Assembly (NCBI GenBank): GCA_963921425.1
Contig: OY992837.1
Location: 12,993,896-13,057,895, forward strand
Direction: 5' to 3'
Length of the DNA: 64,000 nucleotides
Origin: Dryas octopetala
Lineage: Eukaryota; Streptophyta; Magnoliopsida; Rosales; Rosaceae
Shown here: positions 20,576-30,009 of the stretch, piece after piece
Layout: the number at the start of each line of letters is the position of its first letter
How positions within the stretch are numbered: position 1 is the first letter of the stretch
Program-made: the position numbers and the translations under genes
The notes under the pieces: generated by a model
The model's input: the letters and a program-made list of their open reading frames with translations, nothing else
Database searches by the model: none
Told to the model about the DNA's origin: nothing

Positions 20576-22966
20576 ATGTCTGGATCCGACTCGAGTGATC
20601 GGCTCGGCTCTGGGGAGGCGTTTGAAGGAGACAGTGAGGCCGAGATGAGCCGAAGCCCACCTGCGGAAGAGGCCGAGCCGAGCCGAAGCCCACCTGCGGG
20701 TGAGGCGAGTTGGGACGGCTTGTCCGAAGAATTGGACGAGGCCGGCTCGGCACTGAATCGCAATCCAGGTGGAGAGCGCCGAGCCCGAGGGGACCAAGAA
20801 AACCCCGAGATATTGAGTTCCGATTGGGAACAAGGGACGGCCGAAGGAGGCGACGAAGAACCTCTCGACGTCGAGCCGATCGCCATTATCCCGAGCAGAC
20901 TCACTTCAGGCTCGGATGAAAGGGATAGGGGTCACGAGGCGTCGACCTCGGCTCAGGGAGTGACGGGGAGTCCGGTCGACCCGGACTTCTATGAGGAACT
21001 GGCGTGGAAGGCCGATCAGATCCCCAACGAGATGACCGAATACCATCTCAGGGACTTGAGGAATAGGTACTCAGTCCCTGACTCCGTGCTGATGAGGTTG
21101 CCGACCGAGGGGGAGAAGCCGAGCCGACCCCCGATAGGATGGGTGACCATGTACCCGGAGATGTTTGAGAATGGGGTTCGGCTTCCCCTGCATACCTTCT
21201 TGCAGGACTGGCTCGCGACGATCGGCGCGGCGCCACACCAGCTGAACCCGAATGTATACAGGATCATCCTGTCCATGCATATCTTGTGGCACAAAGTGCA
21301 CAAGTGTGTGCCACACAAGGATATCCTGTTTTGCAATTACGCGCTGAGGTCGAAGCAGAGCGAGCTCGGATTCTACAACCTCCAGGCGTACTCGGGGCCA
21401 CTCTTCGGTGGGAATCCCTCTTCCCAGAAGACATGGAAGAAAAGATACTTCTTTGTCTCTGGGGATTGGGAATTCGTCGATCCGAACAGAATGACTTCGG
21501 CTCGGGTTCCCAGAGCCTTTAGGATCCCAGGTGGGCATTGGGAGTTTGGGGCCGATCCGAGGACAATTTGCTTATGTCTTGTAACAATTGCATTTTTCCT
21601 CTGTCTAACCCTTTTTGGTTTCGCCTTTGCAGTCAGCTGGGGCAAGTACAAGCTCCGAGGCGAGCTCAAGGACCAGATCGCCGCGATCAGGGACTCACCG
21701 GCAGAGTACTTGTCAACCAAGTTTCTGCTCGGGGAGACTCAGATCCGATCGAGCGGGATCTCCTGGTTTGTGCCCAGGTGGAATCCTAGGGCCGAAAGGG
21801 GAATGGCGCCCACCGAACTGGAGACTCGCCTTAGGAGGAGGGCGGCTCGGAGCGTCCAGAAGAAAGCAGCGGGGCGGCCCCCTGCCGAGCCGGTCCAGGC
21901 TCCTGCCCCAGCGGCAGCCCAGCCTAGATCTCCTGCGCCGAGACCGGTTCGGCAAGCAGAGAAGAGGAAAGCTCCCCAGACCGAGGCCCCGGTGGAGAAG
22001 AGGGCTCGGGCCGAACCCGGCGGTTCTGGTGCCGGAGCATCTGGTTCGGCGCCCCTGAAGGCGGTGGAGGTAGACCCCGGCCTCGAGCCGTTCGTCACGG
22101 GCTTTAAGCGCGTGATGACCGCGAGGGTGCAGGAGGGGCTGTGGGCCGATCATGGCGAGCCGGGCTTCAGCCACCAGGCACTGATCGCATCCCGCCAGGC
22201 CATGTTGGTAAGTCTCTTTTACTTCGGATTTCGTCTATTCGCTCGGTTCGGATTAGTAACAGATATGTTTCTCTTGCAGCTCGCCATGAGGCAGTTCGAA
22301 GCTGCTAAGGCCGCCGTCGATGCCGAGGCGAAACTGGAGAGGTTTCGGGCACGAATCCTGGAGCTAAAAGAGAAGCTGGCCGAGGCCGAGCGGACGGTCA
22401 ATGCCGAGCGCGAACGGTCAAAGGGTCTGCAGTCCAGGCTGGCCAGGAAGGAGGAGGAGGTCGCTCGGCTCGGCAAAGAGCTTGCATCCTCGGAGCAAAA
22501 TGTGGCTGACTTGAGGCACTATGTCGGCGATCTCCAGCGAGACGTCGAGGCTGCCGAACGGAGGGTCGAAAATGCCGAACTCCGACGTCGAGCTGAAGTG
22601 CCGAGCGCCCAGGCACTGGCTGATGCCCATTTTGATGGGTATCAGGAGCTCTTGGAGGCGATCAAATCGAAGAGGCCGGACTGGGATGTCTCATTCCTTG
22701 GCGAGTCCGATGACGATGAAGACACCCAGGGAAGTCAACAGGATGAGCTTCCTCCTTCCGATCGCCAAGTCTGCGCCGAAGTCGAGCCGACTCCGGAAGA
22801 TCCTCCACTGCCTGCACACGAGCCGAACCCGATTCCCACAGTCCCCGAATCCGATCCTAATGATGAGATGCAGATCGGCGGGGTTGAAGAGGTGCAGCTC
22901 GGCGAGGAGACGCCTGAGGAGTCTACCGAGCCGATCCAAGAGGGCCCTGCCGAGCGATCTGCATGA
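20576..22966 (+). CDS. Antisense accessory protein of Tat retrotransposon (Transposase_28/gypsy-type family)
   Basis: The plus-strand frame from ATG 20576 is open for 796 codons and runs opposite to gag-pol. The N-terminal ~140 residues are acidic and Ser/Pro-rich. About residues 155-300 match the plant 'putative gypsy-type transposon' domain (PF04195-like; WVTMYPEMFENGVRLPLHTF, LNPNVYRI, KTWKKRYFFVSGDWEF). After an Ala/Pro/Arg-rich linker, residues ~580-690 form a long coiled coil. Two segments look like in-frame introns: 21531-21632 (102 bp, AG|GTGGGC to TTTGCAG) and 22208-22279 (72 bp, TTG|GTAAGT to CTTGCAG). Both encode hydrophobic stretches out of character with the protein, and removing both leaves 738 aa. 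A 5' leader intron may start at GTAAGT 20448. Related genes are known downstream of pol in Tat elements; their function is unknown. Confidence 0.85.
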   Translation: MSGSDSSDRLGSGEAFEGDSEAEMSRSPPAEEAEPSRSPPAGEASWDGLSEELDEAGSALNRNPGGERRARGDQENPEILSSDWEQGTAEGGDEEPLDVEPIAIIPSRLTSGSDERDRGHEASTSAQGVTGSPVDPDFYEELAWKADQIPNEMTEYHLRDLRNRYSVPDSVLMRLPTEGEKPSRPPIGWVTMYPEMFENGVRLPLHTFLQDWLATIGAAPHQLNPNVYRIILSMHILWHKVHKCVPHKDILFCNYALRSKQSELGFYNLQAYSGPLFGGNPSSQKTWKKRYFFVSGDWEFVDPNRMTSARVPRAFRIPGGHWEFGADPRTICLCLVTIAFFLCLTLFGFAFAVSWGKYKLRGELKDQIAAIRDSPAEYLSTKFLLGETQIRSSGISWFVPRWNPRAERGMAPTELETRLRRRAARSVQKKAAGRPPAEPVQAPAPAAAQPRSPAPRPVRQAEKRKAPQTEAPVEKRARAEPGGSGAGASGSAPLKAVEVDPGLEPFVTGFKRVMTARVQEGLWADHGEPGFSHQALIASRQAMLVSLFYFGFRLFARFGLVTDMFLLQLAMRQFEAAKAAVDAEAKLERFRARILELKEKLAEAERTVNAERERSKGLQSRLARKEEEVARLGKELASSEQNVADLRHYVGDLQRDVEAAERRVENAELRRRAEVPSAQALADAHFDGYQELLEAIKSKRPDWDVSFLGESDDDEDTQGSQQDELPPSDRQVCAEVEPTPEDPPLPAHEPNPIPTVPESDPNDEMQIGGVEEVQLGEETPEESTEPIQEGPAERSA
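21531..21632 (+). other. Probable intron 1 in the accessory gene
   Basis: It is 102 bp with donor CAG|GTGGGC and acceptor TTTGCAG, AT/T-rich against GC-rich surroundings. Its length is divisible by three, so the frame stays open without splicing. It encodes a hydrophobic run (CLCLVTIAFFLCLTLFGF) with no counterpart elsewhere in the protein. An alternative donor at 21581 would break the frame. Confidence 0.6.
22208..22279 (+). other. Probable intron 2 in the accessory gene
   Basis: It is 72 bp with a consensus GTAAGT donor and a TTTCTCTTGCAG acceptor, and is T-rich. Removal joins the helix ending QAML to LAMRQFEAAK and keeps the frame. Confidence 0.75.
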
Positions 22967-23525
22967 TAGCTGATTTTGTTTAACTCTTATGTTGTCTTGT
23001 TTTTGTTTTTTTTGTTCCCGAGCCGAAGTGTGGCTCGGGTTTAATTGTTTTTTGAACAATTTGTATTTGGTTTTATATTATTTATTTATCAGTATTTTCT
23101 TTATATGATACAAGTTGCTGTCAGTTCGGCTCGGAAATTAAGCTAAAAGACAAAACTAATAACACATGGACAAGAAAATGATAAAAGTGAAAGACATAAT
23201 AAAAACCAAGGCATTTTGAGATCGTCTCGGCATGCCGATCGTAATGAAAATGAATGGTAATGGTAAATTAGAACTTGTCTTCGGATCAGCTTGATAAGCA
23301 TAACCAAGATAAGTAAAAATTTAACAACCCTAGTGATCCCGAATGGGTTCGGCATACCCATTGAGATATTTAGGAATGCGGTTTTTTGAGAAAAATATTC
23401 AAACCTACTTTCAGATCGGCTCGGCATGCACGATGAAAGTTTTGGTTGGAGTGTATATTTTTCTTTTAGAAATATCCTGTTGAACGTTAGGACTGTAGGA
23501 AGTCACTTCGGCTCGGACAGGGATT

Positions 23526-23809
23526 TTTATAGACCTGATAAGTCTGTAATATGTCGAGCATCGGGCCAGAAATGGCGCGCCAGCTCGACACATGAGTTTA
23601 TAGACCTGATGAGTCTGTAATATGCCGAGCATCGGGCCGGAAATGGCGCGCCAGCTCGACACATGAGTTTATAGACCTGATGAGTCTGTAATATGCCGAG
23701 CATCGGGCCGGAAATGGCGCGCCAGCTCGACACATGAGTTTATAGACCTGATGAGTCTGTAATGCACCGAGCGTCGGGCCGAGAATGGCACTTCGGCTCG
23801 GCACATGGG
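23526..23809. repeat. 71-bp tandem repeat, four copies
   Basis: Units start with TTTATAGACCTGAT at 23526, 23597, 23668 and 23739. The inner two are almost identical, and the last is diverged (GCACCGAGCGTCGGGCCGAG). The array sits between the ends of the two converging genes. The period is not a multiple of three, so the similar frames seen on the minus strand are artefacts of the repeat. Confidence 0.95.
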
Positions 23810-23985
23810 TTTACTATTTTTTCGAAGGAAACACTTAGATCTTTCCTCTTTGTTGGAAGTGTATAGGAGTAGAGTCCCCAGTGTTTGCTTCGAAAAATAA
23901 GAAGAAAAATGAGTAGAAATGTGTTCATCTTTTCATTGATTGGAATGGGTGTTAGGTCGGACAGTCCCCGATCCTAACTACATTT

Positions 23986-26900
23986 TTACTGGTAATAAGT
24001 CTTCAAGTGTTCAGCGTTCCAGCTATGCTTGAGAGGCTTACCAGCCAGAGTGGCCAAGTTGTAAGTGCCAGGCTTGACTATGCCTGTGATTCTGTATGGT
24101 CCGGTCCAGTTCGGATCGAATGAGCTCTCCTTGACAGCGAGGGGATTCTTTTTCATGACGAGGCTGCCCAATCCGAAGCTCCTGGGTCTGACCCTCTGGT
24201 TGTAGTATTTGGCTACCCTCTTTTGGTAAGCGGCTCGGCAGAGATTGGCGTTGGTTCGCCTCTCCTCGATTATGTCCAGGCCGAGCCGAAGACCGGTGTC
24301 ATTGGTCTCGGGTTTGTACGTGCCGGTCCGGAATGAAGGAGTCCCCATTTCGACCGGGACGACGGCGTCAGTTCCGAATGCCAATGCATAGGGTGTTTCC
24401 TTCGTCGAGTTGCGATAGGAAGTTCGGTAAGACCAAAGCACCTCTGGCAAGAGTTCAGGCCAATTCCCCTTAGCATTATCCAGTTTAGTCTTGAGGGTCT
24501 TCTTGATGATCTTGTTGATGGCCTCGACCTGTCCGTTCGACTGCGGATGGTAAGGCGCGGTGAAGCGCAAGTTGATGTTCAGACGTGAACAAAAACTCCT
24601 GAACTTCTTGCAGTCGAACTGTTTGCCATTGTCCGCAATGATGGTGTGCGGCATGCCGAACCGGCAAATGATGTTCTTCCAGACGAAGGTCTCCATCCGT
24701 TCGGCTGTGGTAGTGGCCAGGGGCTCGGCCTCGGCCCACTTGGTGAAGTAGTCGACTGCTACCACAGCCATGGTGACTTGCCCTTTCGCCTTCGGCATTG
24801 GGCCGATCAGATCGAGTCCCCACTGCGCGAACGGCCAGGGACTGGATATGGAGGTCAGCAACTGGGGAGGTTGATGGGGGACTGCGGCAAATTGCTGGCA
24901 TTTGATACAAGCGCGAGAGAGATGATCCGCGTCTTTGTTCAGCGTCGGCCAGAAGTAGCCCTGCCGGATCGTCTTGTAGGCGAGGGCTCTTCCTCCAGAG
25001 TGGTTTCCGCATATCCCCTCGTGGATTTCTTTCAGCACATCCTGACCTTCCTGGGGAGTGACACACCGCAAGTAAGGCAGGGAGAAACTCCTCTTGTAGA
25101 GCTGACCACCGATCATGCTGAACCGAGCCGACCTTGTTTTGATGAGGCGTGCCTTGTCCCTCTCTGGGGGGAGGATTCCGGAGACCAAGTAGGTGATGAT
25201 CGGCGTCATCCAGTTCGGCTCGGCCTCGGTCTGTATGACAGTGACCTCGTTTTCGGTGGTGCTAGGTCTGTCCAGGATTTCAATTGGAACGTGCCTAGCG
25301 GATTCGGTGTCCGTGGCCGAAGCCAGACGTGCCAAGGCATCGGCTCTGCAGTTCTCTGCCCTCGGGATTTGGGATATTCTGTATTCGTGGAAGTTCCCAA
25401 GTAGCAGACGAGTCTTCTCGAGGTAAGCAGTCATGCTAGGCTCTCGAGTCTCGTACTCTCCCAAGATCTGATTGACGATTAGCTGGGAGTCGCTGAAGAT
25501 GTTTAGTTTGGTCGCGCCGAGCTCTTTTGCCAATCTGAGCCCGGCGATGAGTGCCTCATACTCTGCTTCATTGTTGGATGCTTGAAATCTGAAGCGAAGA
25601 GCATACTCCATCACAACTTGTTCTGGGGAGATCAGAACAAGCCCGGCTCCGCTTCCCATGGCGTTGGAAGATCCGTCCACATAGAGGGTCCAGGTGAGGA
25701 GGTCAACCTGGCCGCGTTCGCCGATTGTGTTCGGATCGGCTGCCGTTGGCATAGCGTCGGTGCGCGGTGGATCTTCCGTCGAGGTGGTCGACTCACAGAT
25801 GAAGTCCGACATGGCCTGACCTTTGATGGCCGTCCTGGGACGGTAGATGATGTCAAACTCGCCGAGCTCGATTGACCACTTGATGAGCCGACCCGAAGTC
25901 TCTGGTTTTGCCAGGATTTGTCTGAGCGGCTGGTCCGTCAAGACAACGATGGAATGAGCCTGGAAGTAGGGCCTCAATTTCCGAGCCGAGCTAACCAGGG
26001 CGAGAGCGATCTTCTCGAATTTTGGATACCTGGTCTCGGCATCGGCGAGGGCTCGGCTCGTACAGAAGACGGGGTGTTGTACACCGCCGATCTCTCTCAC
26101 TAGAACTGAGCTAAGAGCCGAGTCAGAGACAGAGAGGTAGAGGAAAAGTTCTTCACCTTCCTCTGGTTTGGATAAGATGGGAGGTTCCCCCATGTGCCTT
26201 TTCAGATCTTGAAAGGCCTGCTCGCATTGGGGGGTCCATTCTATGCTCTTCCCTGCTCCCCTTAAGGCTTTGAAGAAAGGGAGGCACCGGTCGGTGGATT
26301 TTGAGATGAACCGGTTCAGGGCGGCGACTCTTCCAGTCAGACTCTGGATTTCCTTGCGTGTCCTTGGGAACTTCATGTTGATCAAGGCTTGGATTTTCTC
26401 TGGGTTGGCCTCAATCCCCCGTTGGCTGACCAGGTAGCCAAGGAACTTGCCGGACCGAACCCCAAAGACACATTTGGCTGGGTTCAGCCGCATCTGATAT
26501 TCTTTTAGGACTCCGAACATGTCTGAGAGGTCCCTGACGTGATCATCCGCCTTGATGCTTTTGACCAGCATGTCATCCACGTAAACCTCTACGGATTTGC
26601 CTATGGAAGATCTGAACATGTGGTTGACCAACCTTTGGTAGGTGGCTCCGGCATTCTTGAGGCCGAAGGGCATGACCTTGTAACAGTACATGCCGCGATC
26701 CGTTATGAAAGATGTGCCTTCCTGGTCGGACTTGTGCATCAGGATCTGGTTGTATCCAGAGTATGCGTCCATGAAGCTGAGGAGCTGATGTCCTGCTGTT
26801 GCATCGACGAGCTGATCTATTCTGGGCAAGGGAAAGCTATCCTTGGGACAGGCCCTGTTCAGATCGGTGAAGTCCACGCACATCCTCCACTTCCCGTTGC

Positions 26901-29900
26901 TCTTCTTCACCATGACCACGTTGGCAAGCCAGTCGGGATAATTGACCTCCCGGATGAACCCGTTGTTTTGCAACTTGGTTACCTCTTCAGCCATGGCGGC
27001 GTATCGGACCGGATCGTATGACCTCCTCTTCTGACGGACCGGTTTGCATCCCGGGTCGGTGTTCAGCCTGTGGGTGATCACGTCAGACGATATGCCTGGC
27101 ATGTCATCGTAAGACCAGGCGAACACTTCCGCATTGGCACGGAGGAAGTCAATGATGGCAGAACGTTGTTCGGGGCTGATCTGAGTCCCCACTCGGACGA
27201 GCCGATCCGGTGTCTCGTCAGAGATCGGCACTTCCTCCCACGCCTCGGCGGGAAGGGGTCGAGAATCTGAGCTCGGCTCGGAAGCGAAGTCGAATGTCTC
27301 CGCCCTCGGCCACCTGCCCGAATCAGCGATGGAGTCGAGTTCCTGTGAGTTCGGCAGCTGACCCTTCTGCTTGATCGAAGCGGCGTAGCAAGACCGAGCC
27401 GAGCACTGGTCTCCCTGAATGACGATGCAGTCGTCGCCCACCGGACATTTGATGAGGAGGTTGGCGTAATGGACGATGCAGTCAAGGTCGACCAGAGCCG
27501 GTCTGCCCAGAATGATGTTGTAGGCCGACGGCCGCTTGACGACAATGAAGTACGTCATGCAGGTCTTCTTGATCGGTCCCTTCCCGAGCGAGAGGGGAAG
27601 GTAGATGTGTCCGAGGGGCTGAACCACTTCTCCCCCGAACCCGACCAAGGCAGGTGTATCGGTCTCCAGCTTATCCTCGCCGATGCCCATCTGCGCGAAC
27701 GCAGAGTGGTAGAGGATATTGACTGAGCTCCCTCCATCGACGAAGGAGCGCGCGATGGTTGTCCCGGCCACCTCAGCCACTATGACGACCGGATCATAGT
27801 GGGGGAAGATGATCTCGTTTGCCTCGTTCGGCTCAAAGGTGACCGGTGCCCAGTCCTTCCGCTGTCTTTTGGAAGTGCTGGGCTGACCTGCCTGGATCGA
27901 CAGGGACTCGTGAGCTTGAGCCGCCTGTCGAACATACTCCTTCTGGGATCGGTTCGAGCTCCCCACGAAGGTTGGTCCCCCCCCGATCGATCCGATGGCA
28001 GCATCTTGGACGTCGATGGTATTGGTGGGCTTCTTCGGCGCGGCCTTGGGTACCCTAGGCCCACCGGCCAGGAATTGATTGATCTTACCCGCCCGGGCAA
28101 GAGTTTCAATCCCGTCGCGGAGAGCGTAGCAATCGCCCGTGACGTGGCCGTGATTGGAGTGGTATTTGCAGAAGACGCCCTCCCTGATTTTGTCTGGGGG
28201 TGGTCCCTTGATCTCCCTTGCAACTGGGAGTTGGTCTTTGACCTTGGAGTAGATTGCCTCCAGACCGGCGTTGAGGGGAGTGTACTCCGTGTACTGGACA
28301 AATTTGGGTCCCTTGCCCAGAAGTTGGCGCGGCTCCTCGGTCCTGGTCTTCTTGGATTGGACCTGGGGTTTGGGAGGTGCAACCTCTCCCTCCTTTCTCT
28401 TGGTCGAGGTCGGCCTGGGATTCAGGGCCTCCACCTGAGCATCCCACTCCTCAGCTCGTGCCCACTTAGTGGCTTCGGCAGAAAGCTCATCGTAAGTGGA
28501 GGGAGGATTCCTCATTAGGTGGGAGCGGAGTCCCCCGGCGTGCAGACCTTGCATGAGGGCATTCTTAGCCGACCTATCGTCGCAATCGTCGCACTTCGTA
28601 TATTCGATGTTGAAGCGGATCAGATAGGCCTTGAGGCTCTCCCCTTCCTGCTGCTTAATGAGCGACATATCGTTCAAGTTGTAGAGTCGTTCGGATACAA
28701 CCCGATATCTCGCCAGGAAGGCCCTCCGGAGGTCGGAGAAGGAGTCGATGGAGTTCGGTTGGAGGGTTCGGAACCAACCCCGAGCCGAGCCCTTCAAGGT
28801 CGAAGGGAAGATTCTGCACTTCGTGGCTTCAGATGCCTGGCGGGCCTCCATGGCGTATCTGAAGCTGTCAAGATGGTCGTAGGGGTCCTTGGTCCCGTCA
28901 TACTGATCCATCTTGGGGGGCTTGGTGTCGCGGGAGACCTCAGCATCCATGATTCTGCTGGTGTACGGGAGGGGGAGTTCCTCTCCGTGGTCGGCCCTAC
29001 CAGTGTATCCCCTGGAGATTTCGACATGGCCGAGCCGGTCGTGGACGCTTCGGATTTGGTCCATGACCAAAGTCCGAACAAGATTTTCCACATTGGGCGG
29101 GGTCGGCTCGGCCACGTTTTCCCCTGAGCACTCGGCCTGGTTGCCGAGTCTCTCACTCACCGGCTGACGAGTGAGCCTCTCGCTCGCCGGTTGTCGATCC
29201 GACATGATCATGGTAGATCCCAGTCGGTCGCCCACTGATCGTCTCCCCGAGTGCGCTCCTGATAGGGAAGGATCCTGGCTGGTGACAGGGCCGAGTCTAT
29301 TCTGAATCGGGCCCCTGGTTTCGGCCGAGCCGGTTGGACTGTTGGCCCCCAATCTGGTTCGGACCGGCGGTCGCTGGTTTGCATTCGGATCGACCCGGTC
29401 TCCCCCCGAATTCCCGGGGAGACGTTTTCCGAAAGCCGCCTGCTTTTGCCGAAGGAGACGGTGGGCGTTTAGGCATTCGGCTTGTTCGGCCGGGGGCATG
29501 TCCTCGAAGCCCAGGAAGACGTAATCAGAGTCCTGCCGATCGGTCTGGTCGTTCGGCTCGGCAGGAATGCTTTGCCGAGAAGGAGACGGTGAAAGGACCT
29601 CCTGCTCGGTTCGGGTCCGGCGCGATCGGAAACCCGATCCCCCACTGTTCTCGAGCTGAGCACGATGGCGTGCAAGTTCCCCGGCCAGCTCGGCTTGTTT
29701 TGCGAGCAGCTCATTATTCTGCTTCAGGAGTGCATTTTCAGCGGCCAGGTGTCGCTGACTCTCCTTAAGGAGTTTGTGAGCAGCTCGGATTTTTGAGGGA
29801 CCTTTGGACTTTGATGTCCTGGGGAGTTGTGCTCCCCTCGTCTTCTCAGGCGTCTCAGGCTGATGTTGTTCATTATTCTGAGATGCTCCTGAGGAAGAGC

Positions 29901-29925
29901 TGCTGTCCCGATAGACGGTAGCCAT
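23986..29925 (-). CDS. Gag-Pol polyprotein of Tat-lineage Ty3/Gypsy retrotransposon, 1979 aa
   Basis: One open minus-strand frame. The frame continues 16 codons further up but only from a TTG, so ATG 29925 (ATCATGGCT, good context) is the chosen start. Approximate positions counted from 29973: coiled coil 65-110 (ENALLKQNNELLAKQAELAG); retrotransposon gag domain 350-515 (GSARGWFRTLQP); CCHC-like knuckle near 605 (CKYHSNHGHVTGDC); aspartic protease near 745 (FVDGGSSVNIL, IILGRPAL); RT 985-1150 with YVDDM near 1131; RNase H 1280-1400; a second RNase H 1430-1560 (LYVDGSSNAMGSGAG, NNEAEYEAL, IFSDSQL), the Tat hallmark; integrase with HHCC zinc finger (~1650-1690), D near 1720, D near 1780 and E near 1818; and a GPY/F motif (WTGPYRI) near 1955. 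No chromodomain is seen. No stop or frameshift interrupts it. Confidence 0.96.
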   Translation of the reverse strand: MATVYRDSSSSSGASQNNEQHQPETPEKTRGAQLPRTSKSKGPSKIRAAHKLLKESQRHLAAENALLKQNNELLAKQAELAGELARHRAQLENSGGSGFRSRRTRTEQEVLSPSPSRQSIPAEPNDQTDRQDSDYVFLGFEDMPPAEQAECLNAHRLLRQKQAAFGKRLPGNSGGDRVDPNANQRPPVRTRLGANSPTGSAETRGPIQNRLGPVTSQDPSLSGAHSGRRSVGDRLGSTMIMSDRQPASERLTRQPVSERLGNQAECSGENVAEPTPPNVENLVRTLVMDQIRSVHDRLGHVEISRGYTGRADHGEELPLPYTSRIMDAEVSRDTKPPKMDQYDGTKDPYDHLDSFRYAMEARQASEATKCRIFPSTLKGSARGWFRTLQPNSIDSFSDLRRAFLARYRVVSERLYNLNDMSLIKQQEGESLKAYLIRFNIEYTKCDDCDDRSAKNALMQGLHAGGLRSHLMRNPPSTYDELSAEATKWARAEEWDAQVEALNPRPTSTKRKEGEVAPPKPQVQSKKTRTEEPRQLLGKGPKFVQYTEYTPLNAGLEAIYSKVKDQLPVAREIKGPPPDKIREGVFCKYHSNHGHVTGDCYALRDGIETLARAGKINQFLAGGPRVPKAAPKKPTNTIDVQDAAIGSIGGGPTFVGSSNRSQKEYVRQAAQAHESLSIQAGQPSTSKRQRKDWAPVTFEPNEANEIIFPHYDPVVIVAEVAGTTIARSFVDGGSSVNILYHSAFAQMGIGEDKLETDTPALVGFGGEVVQPLGHIYLPLSLGKGPIKKTCMTYFIVVKRPSAYNIILGRPALVDLDCIVHYANLLIKCPVGDDCIVIQGDQCSARSCYAASIKQKGQLPNSQELDSIADSGRWPRAETFDFASEPSSDSRPLPAEAWEEVPISDETPDRLVRVGTQISPEQRSAIIDFLRANAEVFAWSYDDMPGISSDVITHRLNTDPGCKPVRQKRRSYDPVRYAAMAEEVTKLQNNGFIREVNYPDWLANVVMVKKSNGKWRMCVDFTDLNRACPKDSFPLPRIDQLVDATAGHQLLSFMDAYSGYNQILMHKSDQEGTSFITDRGMYCYKVMPFGLKNAGATYQRLVNHMFRSSIGKSVEVYVDDMLVKSIKADDHVRDLSDMFGVLKEYQMRLNPAKCVFGVRSGKFLGYLVSQRGIEANPEKIQALINMKFPRTRKEIQSLTGRVAALNRFISKSTDRCLPFFKALRGAGKSIEWTPQCEQAFQDLKRHMGEPPILSKPEEGEELFLYLSVSDSALSSVLVREIGGVQHPVFCTSRALADAETRYPKFEKIALALVSSARKLRPYFQAHSIVVLTDQPLRQILAKPETSGRLIKWSIELGEFDIIYRPRTAIKGQAMSDFICESTTSTEDPPRTDAMPTAADPNTIGERGQVDLLTWTLYVDGSSNAMGSGAGLVLISPEQVVMEYALRFRFQASNNEAEYEALIAGLRLAKELGATKLNIFSDSQLIVNQILGEYETREPSMTAYLEKTRLLLGNFHEYRISQIPRAENCRADALARLASATDTESARHVPIEILDRPSTTENEVTVIQTEAEPNWMTPIITYLVSGILPPERDKARLIKTRSARFSMIGGQLYKRSFSLPYLRCVTPQEGQDVLKEIHEGICGNHSGGRALAYKTIRQGYFWPTLNKDADHLSRACIKCQQFAAVPHQPPQLLTSISSPWPFAQWGLDLIGPMPKAKGQVTMAVVAVDYFTKWAEAEPLATTTAERMETFVWKNIICRFGMPHTIIADNGKQFDCKKFRSFCSRLNINLRFTAPYHPQSNGQVEAINKIIKKTLKTKLDNAKGNWPELLPEVLWSYRTSYRNSTKETPYALAFGTDAVVPVEMGTPSFRTGTYKPETNDTGLRLGLDIIEERRTNANLCRAAYQKRVAKYYNQRVRPRSFGLGSLVMKKNPLAVKESSFDPNWTGPYRITGIVKPGTYNLATLAGKPLKHSWNAEHLKTYYQ

Positions 29926-29989
29926 GATGACTTGTTTGAAGGAAGAGCTTAGCGCTTGCAGTGATGAGCACAACGGCTGAAGTCGATCT

Positions 29990-30006
29990 TCCCACAGACG
30001 GCGCCA
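29990..30006 (-). other. Primer-binding site of the Tat element
   Basis: The minus strand just inside the 5' LTR reads TGGCGCCGTCTGTGGGA, three bases after the LTR end. TGGCGCCG is a usual start for plant Gypsy primer-binding sites that pair with a tRNA ending in CGGCGCCA. The exact tRNA needs a tRNA comparison. Confidence 0.75.
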
Positions 30007-30009
30007 ATC

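Noticed and set aside
23411-23804. Similar short minus-strand proteins (SSWRAISGPMLG type)
   Set aside because: They are translations of the 71-bp tandem repeat in shifting frames.
24646-28518. Long plus-strand open frames opposite gag-pol (e.g. 24646-25404, 27799-28518)
   Set aside because: They are antisense shadows of the GC-rich polyprotein, with no domain or promoter.
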